Origin: an uncultured Oscillospiraceae bacterium
Lineage (GTDB): Bacteria; Bacillota; Clostridia; Oscillospirales; Oscillospiraceae
DNA length: 64,000 bases
Direction of reading: 5' to 3'
Assembly: GCA_910589155.1 (NCBI GenBank)
Contig: CAJURY010000001.1
Location: 186,001-250,000 of the forward strand
Each line of letters begins with the position of its first letter. Position 1 is the stretch's first letter. Shown here piece after piece: positions 41,718 to 49,378 of this stretch. The notes beneath the pieces were generated by a model. It was not told the DNA's origin. It saw only the letters and a program-made list of their open reading frames with translations, and did not search any database. The translations under genes were made by a program, and so were the position numbers.

Positions 41718-42728
41718 TTAGCGGGCGGCAAAGCCCACCTTTTTGTATACTTTACGAAGTGTTTTTTCCGCCGCATAGCCGGCGCGCTCCGCGCCTTTGC
41801 GGCATACGTCCTGCAAATACGCCTTGTCCGCAAGCAGCCGGCGGGCTTCCTCCCGAATGGGACGCAGGGTTTCTACCACTGCTTCTCCAACGGCGGGCTT
41901 AAACGCGCCGTAGCCCTGACCGTCAAATTCCCGTTCAATTTCCTCAAAGGTTTTGCCAGTGCAGGCGGCGTAAATGGTCATGAGATTGGAAACGCCAGGC
42001 TTATTTTCCTTGTCAAACCGGACGCAGGTCTCAGAATCCGTCACGGCGCGCTTAAACTGCCGCATAATCTGCTCCGGGCTGTCCATGAGTAAAATGCGGC
42101 CGGTGTCCTCGTTTTCAGACTTGGACATTTTTGCCGTGGGATTGGTGAGACTCATAACCCGGGCGCCGACCTTGGGAATATACGGCTCCGGCAGTTTGAA
42201 AACATCGCCGTAAACGCTGTTAAACCGCCGGGCAATGGTATGCGTCAGCTCCACATGCTGCTTTTGATCTTCGCCCACCGGCACGTAGTCCGGCTGATAC
42301 AGCAAAATATCCGCCGCCATCAAACTGGGATAGGTGAAAAGGCCGCCGTTGATATTGTCGGCATTTTTCGCGCTTTTATCCTTAAACTGCGTCATACGGC
42401 TAAGTTCGCCGAACATAGCGTAGCAGTTCAGCACCCAGCCAAGCTCCGCGTGCTGATGGACGTGGCTTTGAATAAACAACGTGTTTTTTTCAGGATCTAG
42501 ACCGCAGGCAATGTACTGGGCAAGCTGCTCCATGGTGCGGCGGCGAAGGTCGGCGGGATTCTGCCGGACGGTAATGGCGTGCAAATCAGCCATGAAATAG
42601 TAGCATTCAAATTCGTCCGCACGCTCCTTCCAGTTCTTGATCGCCCCAAGATAGGAACCCAGGGTCAGATCGCCGCTGGGCTTGATGCCGGAAAGCATAC
42701 GTTTTTTGGAAACAATGGTTTCTTCCAT
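41718..42728 (-). CDS. trpS: Tryptophan-tRNA ligase
   Basis: 336 aa class I synthetase. HIGH-like motif in SGIKPSGDLTLGSYLG and KMSKS in NPTAKMSKSE are intact, with GEDQKQHVELT as the Trp/AMP site. ATG 42728 follows AAAAAGGTG; the frame upstream lacks a better site. No T-box motif (GGNACCGCG) was found in the leader, which is unusual for Firmicute synthetases; instead the leader contains a long inverted repeat (42791-42839). Confidence 0.96.
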   Translation of the reverse strand: MEETIVSKKRMLSGIKPSGDLTLGSYLGAIKNWKERADEFECYYFMADLHAITVRQNPADLRRRTMEQLAQYIACGLDPEKNTLFIQSHVHQHAELGWVLNCYAMFGELSRMTQFKDKSAKNADNINGGLFTYPSLMAADILLYQPDYVPVGEDQKQHVELTHTIARRFNSVYGDVFKLPEPYIPKVGARVMSLTNPTAKMSKSENEDTGRILLMDSPEQIMRQFKRAVTDSETCVRFDKENKPGVSNLMTIYAACTGKTFEEIEREFDGQGYGAFKPAVGEAVVETLRPIREEARRLLADKAYLQDVCRKGAERAGYAAEKTLRKVYKKVGFAAR

Positions 42729-42790
42729 GATACACACACCTTTTTCTATAAATTTTCCGACGCTTAACGCCAGGTATAGACTTATTTTAC

Positions 42791-42839
42791 GCAAAAAACG
42801 CTATTTTTTATCAAAGACGCAGCATTTTGCGTTTTTTGC
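42791..42839 (-). promoter_or_regulatory. Inverted repeat in the trpS leader
   Basis: Perfect 11-bp arms GCAAAAAACGC and GCGTTTTTTGC separated by 27 nt; the second arm holds T6 on the transcript strand. It may be an attenuator or a protein site. Confidence 0.5.
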
Positions 42840-42864
42840 TGGGATTTAACTGCCATTATCAATT

Positions 42865-42893
42865 ATCTTACCATATTCTACAAGAATGTGCAA
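42865..42893 (-). promoter_or_regulatory. Promoter of trpS-tagO-wecB
   Basis: TTGCAC (42893-42888), 17-nt spacer, TAAGAT (42870-42865) on the minus strand. Confidence 0.55.
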
Positions 42894-42962
42894 GCGGCAA
42901 AAGTATTTTTTGCAGCGCTACGGAAAAAATAAAAAGGTTCCGGCGGTTTGCGCGTAAAACTG

Positions 42963-42992
42963 TTGACAAGGGAAAACTGGTTCGGGTATAAT
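42963..42992 (+). promoter_or_regulatory. Strong SigA promoter of gltX
   Basis: TTGACA, 18-nt spacer, TATAAT: both hexamers match the consensus fully. It is followed by GAGGTGA before ATG 43030. Confidence 0.85.
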
Positions 42993-43029
42993 AAGTATAA
43001 AAATACCAATACCATGAGGTGAATGCAAA

Positions 43030-44682
43030 ATGGATAAGATGTCGCTTGCCGCGCTCCTGTTTCCCAATGTTACGGATGCGCCGGAAGAATTGGAAGTTCG
43101 TTTTCCCCAGAGAAACGCGCCGGAAGGCGCGGTGATTACCCGTATGGCGCCCAGTCCCACAGGTTTTGTGCATTTGGGTAATCTGGTGCAGGGGCTTGTG
43201 TCTGAGCGCATGGCGCACCAGTCCGGCGGCGTTCTTTTCCTGCGTGTGGAAGATACCGACGCGAAAAGAGAGGTAGCCGGAGCGGTGGAGGTGCTCATTG
43301 AGACGCTGAAGCATTACGGCATTCATTTTGACGAGGGCGCGACCATCGACGGCGATTCCGGCAACTATGGCCCCTACCGCCAGCGGCAAAGAAAAGACAT
43401 TTACCATGTCTACGCGAAAAAGCTTGTGGAGGAAGGCTTCGCCTATCCCTGCTTCTGCACAGAAGAAGAATTGGCGCAAATGCGTCAGGTACAGGAAGCG
43501 CGGAAGGTGAATTTCGGCTATTATGGTGAATACGCCATCTGGCGCGACCGTAGCCTGGAAGAAATTCAGGCCGCTCTGGAGAAAGATATGCCCTGGGTGC
43601 TGCGGTTCCGCTCCACAGGCTCCATTGCCAACAAGTTTAAATATCAGGATCTGGTGAAGGGCGAACTCACCATTACGGAAAACGACATTGATCAGGTGCT
43701 TTTAAAGTCCGACGGTATTCCAACCTATCATTTTGCCCACGCAGTAGACGATCATCTGATGCGTACAACCCATGTGGTACGGGGCGACGAATGGTTGCCC
43801 AGTCTGCCTTTCCATATTCAGCTTTTCAAAGCATTGGGTTTTAAGCTGCCCAAATACGTGCACATTGGCCCGCTGATGAAGATGGACGGCGCTTCCAAGC
43901 GCAAGCTCTCCAAGCGGAAGGACCCGGAGCTGGCGCTTACCTACTATAAGGCCGAGGGCTTCCCGGTTTCTGCGGTGTACGAGTATATTATGACGCTTTT
44001 AAACTCCAATTACGAGGACTGGCGAAAGGCAAATCCCACCGAAGATTCCAATTCTTTCAAGTTCTCTCCCAAAAAGCTGAATCCTGCCGGTTCTCTGTTT
44101 GACTACGCCAAGCTTTGCGACGTATCCAAAAACGAGATTGCCCGGATGAGCGCTTTGCAGGTATACGAGGAAGTTTTGGCCTACGCAAAGGAATTCGACT
44201 CCCAATTTGCCAACGCGCTGGAAGCGGATCCCGCTTATGCCCAAGCAATTCTGGCCATCGGCCGGGGGGGCAAAAAGCCCAGAAAGGATATTGCCACCTG
44301 GAAAGAAGTCAAACCGTACATGGGCTTTTTCTACGACGCTTTCTTTGCCCAGCTAGACCCATGGCCGGAACGTTTTGACAAGGCGACCATTGCCGCCGCG
44401 TTGGAACAGTTTAAGCGGGTCTATGATGAAAACGACGACGCAGTCTTGTGGTTTGAAAAGGTCAAGGCAGTGACGGAAAGCATGGGCTTTACCTCCAACA
44501 TGAAAGCCTATAAAGCGGATCCTACCGCCTGGCCTGGTTCTGTGGCGGACGTTTCCACATTTATCCGCATTGCGGTGACAGGCAAGGTGAATTCCCCGGA
44601 TCTGTACACTGTGATGCAGCTTCTGGGAAAAGAACGCGTTCTTGCTCGTTTGAATTGCACTATAGCTGCGCTGCAACGGTAA
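43030..44682 (+). CDS. gltX: Glutamate-tRNA ligase
   Basis: 550 aa class I synthetase charging tRNA-Glu (and often tRNA-Gln for later amidation). Signature APSPTGFVHLGNL near residue 40, LRVEDTDAKR, and KLSKRKDPE as the KMSKS loop. At 550 aa it is longer than the ~485-aa Bacillus enzyme, with an extra ~25 residues at the N-terminus (before VITRMAPSPTG) and insertions in the anticodon-binding part, as common in Clostridia. Strong consensus promoter, no T-box seen. Confidence 0.95.
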   Translation: MDKMSLAALLFPNVTDAPEELEVRFPQRNAPEGAVITRMAPSPTGFVHLGNLVQGLVSERMAHQSGGVLFLRVEDTDAKREVAGAVEVLIETLKHYGIHFDEGATIDGDSGNYGPYRQRQRKDIYHVYAKKLVEEGFAYPCFCTEEELAQMRQVQEARKVNFGYYGEYAIWRDRSLEEIQAALEKDMPWVLRFRSTGSIANKFKYQDLVKGELTITENDIDQVLLKSDGIPTYHFAHAVDDHLMRTTHVVRGDEWLPSLPFHIQLFKALGFKLPKYVHIGPLMKMDGASKRKLSKRKDPELALTYYKAEGFPVSAVYEYIMTLLNSNYEDWRKANPTEDSNSFKFSPKKLNPAGSLFDYAKLCDVSKNEIARMSALQVYEEVLAYAKEFDSQFANALEADPAYAQAILAIGRGGKKPRKDIATWKEVKPYMGFFYDAFFAQLDPWPERFDKATIAAALEQFKRVYDENDDAVLWFEKVKAVTESMGFTSNMKAYKADPTAWPGSVADVSTFIRIAVTGKVNSPDLYTVMQLLGKERVLARLNCTIAALQR

Positions 44683-44689
44683 AACAATA

Positions 44690-44746
44690 AAAGAGCCTGC
44701 TGCAAATGGAGGCGGTAAACCGCATATCCATAGCAGCAGGCTCTCA
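44690..44746 (-). terminator. Long hairpin terminator of the 45-kb three-gene cluster
   Basis: Outer stem AGAGCCTGCTGC / GCAGCAGGCTCT encloses a second hairpin (ATGG-GCGGT/ACCGC-CCAT). On the minus strand it is followed by TTTTATTGTTTT. It also separates gltX from the convergent cluster. Confidence 0.85.
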
Positions 44747-44750
44747 GTGC

Positions 44751-45125
44751 TTACAAAAGGAAGAACAGCGCAAGCGTCAAAAGCGCGGGGGGCGCGTTGT
44801 CGGAACCGTCGCTGAGCAAAAGCAATAGAATTAAAAGCATGATTAAATCCCCGGAATCCATATCCTTGGGCAACAGATTGCCGAAGAAAGAGCCGAGTCC
44901 TTTGCTTGCGTGGCATGGCGGTTCTGTATGGCAGCGGCGTTCCGGTTTTTCCCGCGCCTCCGGCTCGCGGCACGGCTCTGGGGGCGGCGGTGGACAGCAT
45001 TCCACCGGAGGCGGCGTTGGCTGCGGCCTGTGCTGTTCCTGCCGCCTTTGAGAAGGCTGCTCTTTATCGGGAATACGGCTGTGCTGAAAGCTTCCGTCCT
45101 GTTGAGGCGTATATCGATTATACAT
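44751..45125 (-). CDS. Pro/Cys/charged-rich protein with hydrophobic C-terminus, unknown
   Basis: 124 aa in three parts: a polar, Pro- and Gln-rich N-terminus (1-45), a Cys- and Glu-rich middle (45-75; VECCPPPPPEPC, RRCHTEPPCHA) and a C-terminal pair of very hydrophobic runs (LIMLLILLLLLSDG, LLTLALFFLL). The last part resembles short spore or membrane proteins of Clostridia that end in repeated Leu runs split by SDGSDN. No named family. Last gene of a three-gene minus-strand unit, 6 nt after the second gene. Confidence 0.72.
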   Translation of the reverse strand: MYNRYTPQQDGSFQHSRIPDKEQPSQRRQEQHRPQPTPPPVECCPPPPPEPCREPEAREKPERRCHTEPPCHASKGLGSFFGNLLPKDMDSGDLIMLLILLLLLSDGSDNAPPALLTLALFFLL

Positions 45126-45131
45126 GAAAAA

Positions 45132-45533
45132 TCACCTGCCTGAAAATAAAGTAGGGGCGAATCGTTCCAACGCTGCGCCTGCCATGCGTGAAATTCTTGC
45201 CGCCTGTAAAGCGCGGTCGATCTTTGCGGCGCGATCCGGTCGTACAAAGGGCTTTAACGCCCGGAAAAGCGCAAGCTGCGCGTCGTCTTCGTGGGTGTTT
45301 TGGGAGAAATCAAACAGCATTTTCAAAAGCGCGTCTGTATTGGCGCCGCCCGGAGCCATCTGGGCTGGCTGTATGGCCATAGCGGGCGCGCTTTGGGGCT
45401 GCGACTGCGGCGATTGTTCCTGACTGGCATTGGGCTGCTGACCGCCGCCCAGCGCCTGCGCCAGGGACATAATTTGCTGCATGGCCTGTGGATTGCTTAA
45501 AATCTGACCAAGTTTGTCCTCAATGCCATCCAT
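45132..45533 (-). CDS. Helical Gln/Pro-rich protein, unknown
   Basis: 133 aa. N-terminal helix (DKLGQILSNPQAMQQIMSLAQALGG), a low-complexity Gln/Ser/Pro/Ala linker (33-62), then a C-terminal helical region (ALLKMLFDFSQ, LALFRALKPFVRPDRAAKIDRALQAARISRMAG). I recall similar small proteins in Oscillospiraceae, always uncharacterised. Middle gene of the unit, with 2 nt to the gene upstream and 6 nt to the one downstream. Confidence 0.75.
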   Translation of the reverse strand: MDGIEDKLGQILSNPQAMQQIMSLAQALGGGQQPNASQEQSPQSQPQSAPAMAIQPAQMAPGGANTDALLKMLFDFSQNTHEDDAQLALFRALKPFVRPDRAAKIDRALQAARISRMAGAALERFAPTLFSGR

Positions 45534-45535
45534 TT

Positions 45536-45760
45536 CTACCGCCTCCCATTGAGCTTTTCCAGAAGCTCAGCGGCCTCGCCCGTTTGCGTTAGCGGACGAA
45601 TGAGCGCTGCGGCTTCCTGGGCTTTTCCAGCGGCGGCTAAGGCCATGGCCTGTTGCAGCGTTTTTCCTCCGTCTTGTTGCAGCAAAGCGATGAGTCGTTT
45701 TCCTTCTGGGGTAGCAAGCAGCCTTGCCATTGATGCGAAATCCATATTATTTTGTTGCAT
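45536..45760 (-). CDS. Small helical protein, unknown
   Basis: 74 aa from ATG 45760, preceded by AGGAGG at 8-nt spacing; the upstream in-frame ATG 45781 lacks a site. Sequence is Ala/Gln/Leu-rich and helical (MARLLATPEGKRLIALLQQDGGKTLQQAM), cytoplasmic, ending LLEKLNGRR. Its LLATPEGKRLIALL echoes the ILSNPQAMQQIMSLAQ start of the next gene, suggesting related helical modules. First gene of the unit. Confidence 0.72.
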   Translation of the reverse strand: MQQNNMDFASMARLLATPEGKRLIALLQQDGGKTLQQAMALAAAGKAQEAAALIRPLTQTGEAAELLEKLNGRR

Positions 45761-45841
45761 AGTATTGCCTCCTAATTCCATACCGGCGAACCAAAAATGT
45801 TTACAATAGCCTATGCTGGTATAGGCGGAAAGGTGCTGAAA

Positions 45842-46321
45842 ATGAAGCTGTTAGTTTTATCGGATTCTCACGGCGAACTAACTTATATGCAGCTTGCCTA
45901 TGAGCGGGAAAAACCGGATGTCGTGATTCATCTTGGAGACTTGATTCCAGACGCCAAGGGGTTTTTGCGGGCCAATCCTGGTATGCGGCTTTTGCAGGTA
46001 GCCGGAAACTGTGACAGGTATCATTTTGATCCTATCATTTCCGAACGCATGGTGACGGAACTGGACGGCGTGCGGTTTTTTATCACCCACGGGCACAAAC
46101 AAAAGGTGAAATTTGGCTTGATGCTGTTGAATTACGCGGCGCAGGAAGCAGGAGCAGAGGTGGCGCTGTTTGGCCATACCCATACCGCGCATTGCAAAAA
46201 GCACGGCGGTTTGTGGATGCTGAATCCCGGAAGCTGCAATTCCAGCCGGGGCAGCTACGGCGTAATTGAAATACAAAATAAAAAACCAGACTGCAAAATC
46301 GTCTGGTTTCAGGATATGTAA
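45842..46321 (+). CDS. YfcE/YsnB family metallophosphoesterase
   Basis: 159 aa. Two-metal phosphodiesterase with all ligands: LVLSDSHG (Asp8, His10), HLGDL, GNCD, ITHGHK and FGHTHTA. ATG 45842 follows AAAGGTG; ATG at 45797 has no site. Small enzymes of this type cleave phosphodiesters in vitro; physiological substrate unknown. 37 nt before the decarboxylase-like gene. Confidence 0.93.
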   Translation: MKLLVLSDSHGELTYMQLAYEREKPDVVIHLGDLIPDAKGFLRANPGMRLLQVAGNCDRYHFDPIISERMVTELDGVRFFITHGHKQKVKFGLMLLNYAAQEAGAEVALFGHTHTAHCKKHGGLWMLNPGSCNSSRGSYGVIEIQNKKPDCKIVWFQDM

Positions 46322-46358
46322 CGTATTTGAAAACAGAACCGGGAAGGAGGAAAGCATA

Positions 46359-47600
46359 TTGTCCAATTTGTATGAACGGGATCTCACTTTCGCGTCGGAC
46401 GAGATGCTTTATCAAGCGGTAGAGATGTATGGTACGCCGTTGCTTGTCTACAGCGAGGAAACATTGCGCAGCAGAGTGAAGAAAGTGAAGGCCGCGTTTT
46501 CCTGTTGCGGAGCGTTTCAGGAATTTTTCCCTGTGAAAGCCTGTCCTAATTTGGAAATTCTGCGAATTTTGGTAGAATCCGGCTGCGGTCTGGTATGCGG
46601 CAGCCACGTGGAGCTGCATCTGGCGCAAATGGCAGGTGCAGGCAACGAGAATATCCTGTATCTTTCCGCCTTCCCTGATGAAAGGGATTATGCAGCGGTG
46701 CAATGTGTAAAACCGCGGCTGGTTTTGGACAGTCCTGCGCATCTTTCTTCTTATATGGAAACGGATTGCCTTACAGAACCGCTGGGGCTCCGTTTCAATC
46801 CGGGCGCTCGTTTTTGTGTTCCGGGGCATTTGCCATTTCGCATTGCGTCCAGGTTTGGAATGTTAAAAGACGAATTGCTGGAAACCGCCGAAAAGGCGGC
46901 GAAGCTTGGCGTTCGCACCTTCGGTCTGCATTTGCATTTAGGAAGCAATATCGACTTTACCGGTTATCTGGCGGCCAAAGCGGAGGAGATGTTCCGTTTG
47001 ATTCCGGAGTTGGAGCGCCGTACGAAAGGAACCGTAACGTACTGCGACATTGGCGGAGGTATTTCGCTTCATAACCGGCAAGGAATGGAGCTAAATCTTG
47101 CGGAAGAAGCCAATTTGGTGCGGGAAAAGCTTTTGGTTTCGGACATTGGCCACAAAATCGCGATACATACGCAGACTGGCAAATACCTTGCGGCGCCTGC
47201 GGGTATTTTGCTCACAAAAGTACGTGGGCTGAAAGAAGCGGATCGTACCTATGTGGGTTTGGATATTTCTATGGCCGACGTACCCAGAATGGTTTTCTGC
47301 GGTGCGCAGCATCATGTCTCAAAGTTGGGCGACGCATCGATTCACAATAGAAAAAGCTACTATCTGGTAGGTAAAACCACAGACTATGCGGATCACTTCG
47401 GCGACAGACGGATTCTTCCCACATTGAAGGCGGGTGACGTTCTGGTCTTTCACAACACAGGCGCATATACGCGAAGCGTCGCTTTCAACTATGGCGGAAA
47501 TCTGCGCTGCGCGGAGGTTCTGCTTTCAAATAATCGTTTGCATTTAATTGGACAAAGAGAAACGGAACAGGCACTTTTTCAACCCTTTGTTAAATTGTAA
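46359..47600 (+). CDS. PLP fold-type III decarboxylase-like protein (DAP/ornithine decarboxylase family, divergent)
   Basis: 413 aa from TTG 46359, 8 nt after GGAAGGAGG. The alanine-racemase-like barrel carries the PLP Lys60 in EFFPVKACPNLEIL, HLHLGSNID for the usual HIGS region and DIGGGI for phosphate binding. Other family motifs are changed: the usual EPGR loop reads HTQTGKYL, and the C-terminal CESxD loop reads VGKTTDYADHFGDRR, so the active-site Cys and acidic residues are lost. The product may be a decarboxylase with another substrate or a binding protein. Its end overlaps the convergent small gene by 11 nt. Confidence 0.8.
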   Translation: MSNLYERDLTFASDEMLYQAVEMYGTPLLVYSEETLRSRVKKVKAAFSCCGAFQEFFPVKACPNLEILRILVESGCGLVCGSHVELHLAQMAGAGNENILYLSAFPDERDYAAVQCVKPRLVLDSPAHLSSYMETDCLTEPLGLRFNPGARFCVPGHLPFRIASRFGMLKDELLETAEKAAKLGVRTFGLHLHLGSNIDFTGYLAAKAEEMFRLIPELERRTKGTVTYCDIGGGISLHNRQGMELNLAEEANLVREKLLVSDIGHKIAIHTQTGKYLAAPAGILLTKVRGLKEADRTYVGLDISMADVPRMVFCGAQHHVSKLGDASIHNRKSYYLVGKTTDYADHFGDRRILPTLKAGDVLVFHNTGAYTRSVAFNYGGNLRCAEVLLSNNRLHLIGQRETEQALFQPFVKL

Positions 47601-47769
47601 ACAGTATCACGAAAAACGTTAGAATCCCAATTCCGATTGTGGCAGATACCGCTGCGTCTAAAAAATCTGCAATCAGCCTGAACGTTTGTCGGGTGGAAAG
47701 CGCCGTTCTTTTTGGCGCGTCGATTTCCTGCGACGGCAAAAAGGCGGTAAGGTCAATAATACGTTCCAT
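47590..47769 (-). CDS. Small C-terminally anchored membrane protein (59 aa)
   Basis: ATG 47769 is preceded by GGAGTG. The product is a polar N-terminal half (MERIIDLTAFLPSQEIDAPKR) followed by a hydrophobic tail (AAVSATIGIGILTFFVILF), as in tail-anchored proteins. It overlaps the end of the decarboxylase-like gene on the other strand. No family recognised. Confidence 0.55.
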   Translation of the reverse strand: MERIIDLTAFLPSQEIDAPKRTALSTRQTFRLIADFLDAAVSATIGIGILTFFVILFTI

Positions 47770-47845
47770 TGTTTCACACTCCATGAACTTGATAAGAACA
47801 GTGTATGATACAGGACGTCCCATAAATGTCTCTTTTTAGCATAAA

Positions 47846-47886
47846 GAAAGCCGGTTCAAGGGAAAATACCTTGAACCGGTTTCTTT
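47846..47886 (-). terminator. Terminator of the padR-DUF1700 operon
   Basis: Stem ACCGGTTCAAGG / CCTTGAACCGG with 7-9 nt loop and T-rich tails on both strands. Confidence 0.85.
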
Positions 47887-48445
47887 ATAGAGCGTTCACC
47901 TTGCGCTTTTGCAAAACAACAGACCGGATGAACCAGGTGGTGAGCTTCCAGCAAAGCCAACCCAACAAGAAAAGGATGAGACCAACCGCAATTGTAATAG
48001 GGAACATTGCTGTTGCACTGGCTGTGTACCTTCCGATTGTAAATGCAATTTGCGGGATATCAAAACCAAGCCAGAAAGCAATCAGCTTGAAAAGACCTGC
48101 CAGAGGACAGAGAACACCACAAAGCATAAATGCAACGGCTGTAATACTAGTCAGCGGCAGCAAAAAGACGCCGCCAAGTCCGGCATAGCTGTAAAATGCA
48201 ATGATGGCACATAGCTTTTTCCAGCTAAAGGCCCTGCTTTTTGCAATGGTTTCTCCCAAATAAGCGCCCGCAAGGGCTTTGGGATCGCCAAGGCGGGCAA
48301 GAATATCCTCTATGCAAACGCCGCCGGCTTCCAGCTCCGCAATTTCGCTTTTGATTTCCTGAATCATATCCGTTCGCTCGGAAAGCGGCAGCGGTCTGAG
48401 ATACCGGTCAACCTTTTCCAGATATGTGTTCGCTGCTGTGTTCAT
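47885..48445 (-). CDS. DUF1700 (HAAS domain) membrane protein
   Basis: 186 aa. N-terminal HAAS-like helical domain (YLEKVDRYLRPLPLSERTDMIQEIKSEIAE, ILARLGDPKALAGAYLGE) and three or four membrane helices (about 77-100, 103-125, 142-165). These proteins almost always pair with PadR regulators, as here (38-nt overlap), and are thought to act in envelope homeostasis. It is the probable regulatory target of the PadR protein. Confidence 0.93.
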   Translation of the reverse strand: MNTAANTYLEKVDRYLRPLPLSERTDMIQEIKSEIAELEAGGVCIEDILARLGDPKALAGAYLGETIAKSRAFSWKKLCAIIAFYSYAGLGGVFLLPLTSITAVAFMLCGVLCPLAGLFKLIAFWLGFDIPQIAFTIGRYTASATAMFPITIAVGLILFLLGWLCWKLTTWFIRSVVLQKRKVNAL

Positions 48446-48779
48446 AATGACCCTCCTGTATTGTTTGGATTGTTGCAGTCAATGTGTTCCAATGGTTTTT
48501 CATAGCGGTAAGCTGCGTTTTCCCCGCGGCTGTCAAAGAATAATATTTTCTTGGGGGCAAACCTTCCGCCGTATCCTGCCAAAAGGCGCACAGCAGCCCG
48601 TCCTTCAGCAATCGCCGCAGGAGGGGATAGATCGTGCTTTCTCCGGCAGCGACCATGGGCCACTGCTCCAAAATACTGATCAGCTCATAACCATAGCGGA
48701 CTTCGGGTTCTAGCAAAAGCAGCACGCAAAATTCCAGCGTTCCCCGCTTAATTTGGGAGTTCCATTCTTCTAGTTTCAT
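48408..48779 (-). CDS. PadR family transcriptional regulator
   Basis: 123 aa from ATG 48779, with AAAGGAGGG upstream. Winged-helix core: KRGTLEFCVLLLLEPEVRYGYELISIL, STIYPLLRRLLKDGLL, PPRKYYSLTAAGK. PadR proteins of subfamily s2 are small, dimeric repressors, often autoregulated and ligand-responsive. A clear operator-like inverted repeat spans its own promoter. Divergent from the ECF sigma gene. Confidence 0.94.
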   Translation of the reverse strand: MKLEEWNSQIKRGTLEFCVLLLLEPEVRYGYELISILEQWPMVAAGESTIYPLLRRLLKDGLLCAFWQDTAEGLPPRKYYSLTAAGKTQLTAMKNHWNTLTATIQTIQEGHYEHSSEHISGKG

Positions 48780-48791
48780 AGGCTTCCCTCC

Positions 48792-48830
48792 TTTGATATA
48801 CATCGTACCACACAGTATATCAAATGTCAA
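48792..48830 (-). promoter_or_regulatory. padR promoter with PadR-type operator
   Basis: Minus-strand promoter TTGACA (48830-48825), 17-nt spacer, TACGAT (48807-48802). A perfect inverted repeat TTTGATATAC (48792-48801) / GTATATCAAA (48815-48824), 13 nt apart, overlaps the -10, so bound repressor would block RNA polymerase. Confidence 0.75.
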
Positions 48831-48901
48831 TATCCAAATGTAGTTGCTTGCAGCATTTACAGCAAGTCGTGCGTTTTATAAAGTGAAAGGGGGTGGGAAA
48901 C

Positions 48902-49378
48902 ATGAGCCAAACATCCAACCGGCCGGTGGATTGGGAGGCACTCATTTGCCAATATGAAACCAAATTGTATCGTGCGGCGTTTGCTATAGTGGGAAACCGG
49001 CAGGATGCGGAAGACGTGGTGCAAGACGCATTTTTAAAATACCTGGAGCGCGCGCCGGTTTTTTCTTGCCCGGAGCAGGAAAGCGCTTGGTTGATGAAGG
49101 TAACGGTGAACCGTTCTATCTCCATCACCCGCTCTATCTGGCGCAGACGGGAGCCTTTGCCCCCGGATCTGCCTGCTTGCACATCTGCCGTTCAGGAAAT
49201 CGAGGAGCTATATGCACTGCCTGTTCAAGACCGCGCGACGCTGCACCTTTATTACTATGAAGGGTATTCCACAAAGGAAATCGCTTCTTTTTTGAAAATG
49301 CGTCCTGGTGCGGTTCGATCCAAGCTGTGCCGCGCCAGAGGAAAACTGAAACAATTATTGGAAGGAGAGTCACCATGA
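48902..49378 (+). CDS. ECF-type RNA polymerase sigma factor
   Basis: 158 aa. Region 2 (YETKLYRAAFAIVGNRQDAEDVVQDAFLKYL) and region 4 (LHLYYYEGYSTKEIASFLKMRPGAVRSKLCRARGKLKQLL) are clear. ATG 48902 lies downstream of GGGGGTGGG; GTG 48893 in frame is less likely. Its stop overlaps the next gene (ATGA), which encodes a membrane protein that is presumably its anti-sigma factor. Trigger unknown. Confidence 0.93.
   Translation: MSQTSNRPVDWEALICQYETKLYRAAFAIVGNRQDAEDVVQDAFLKYLERAPVFSCPEQESAWLMKVTVNRSISITRSIWRRREPLPPDLPACTSAVQEIEELYALPVQDRATLHLYYYEGYSTKEIASFLKMRPGAVRSKLCRARGKLKQLLEGESP

Noticed and set aside
42729..43029. T-box riboswitch before trpS or gltX
   Set aside because: No GGNACCGCG-type box or Stem I features were found on either strand in this 301-nt gap.
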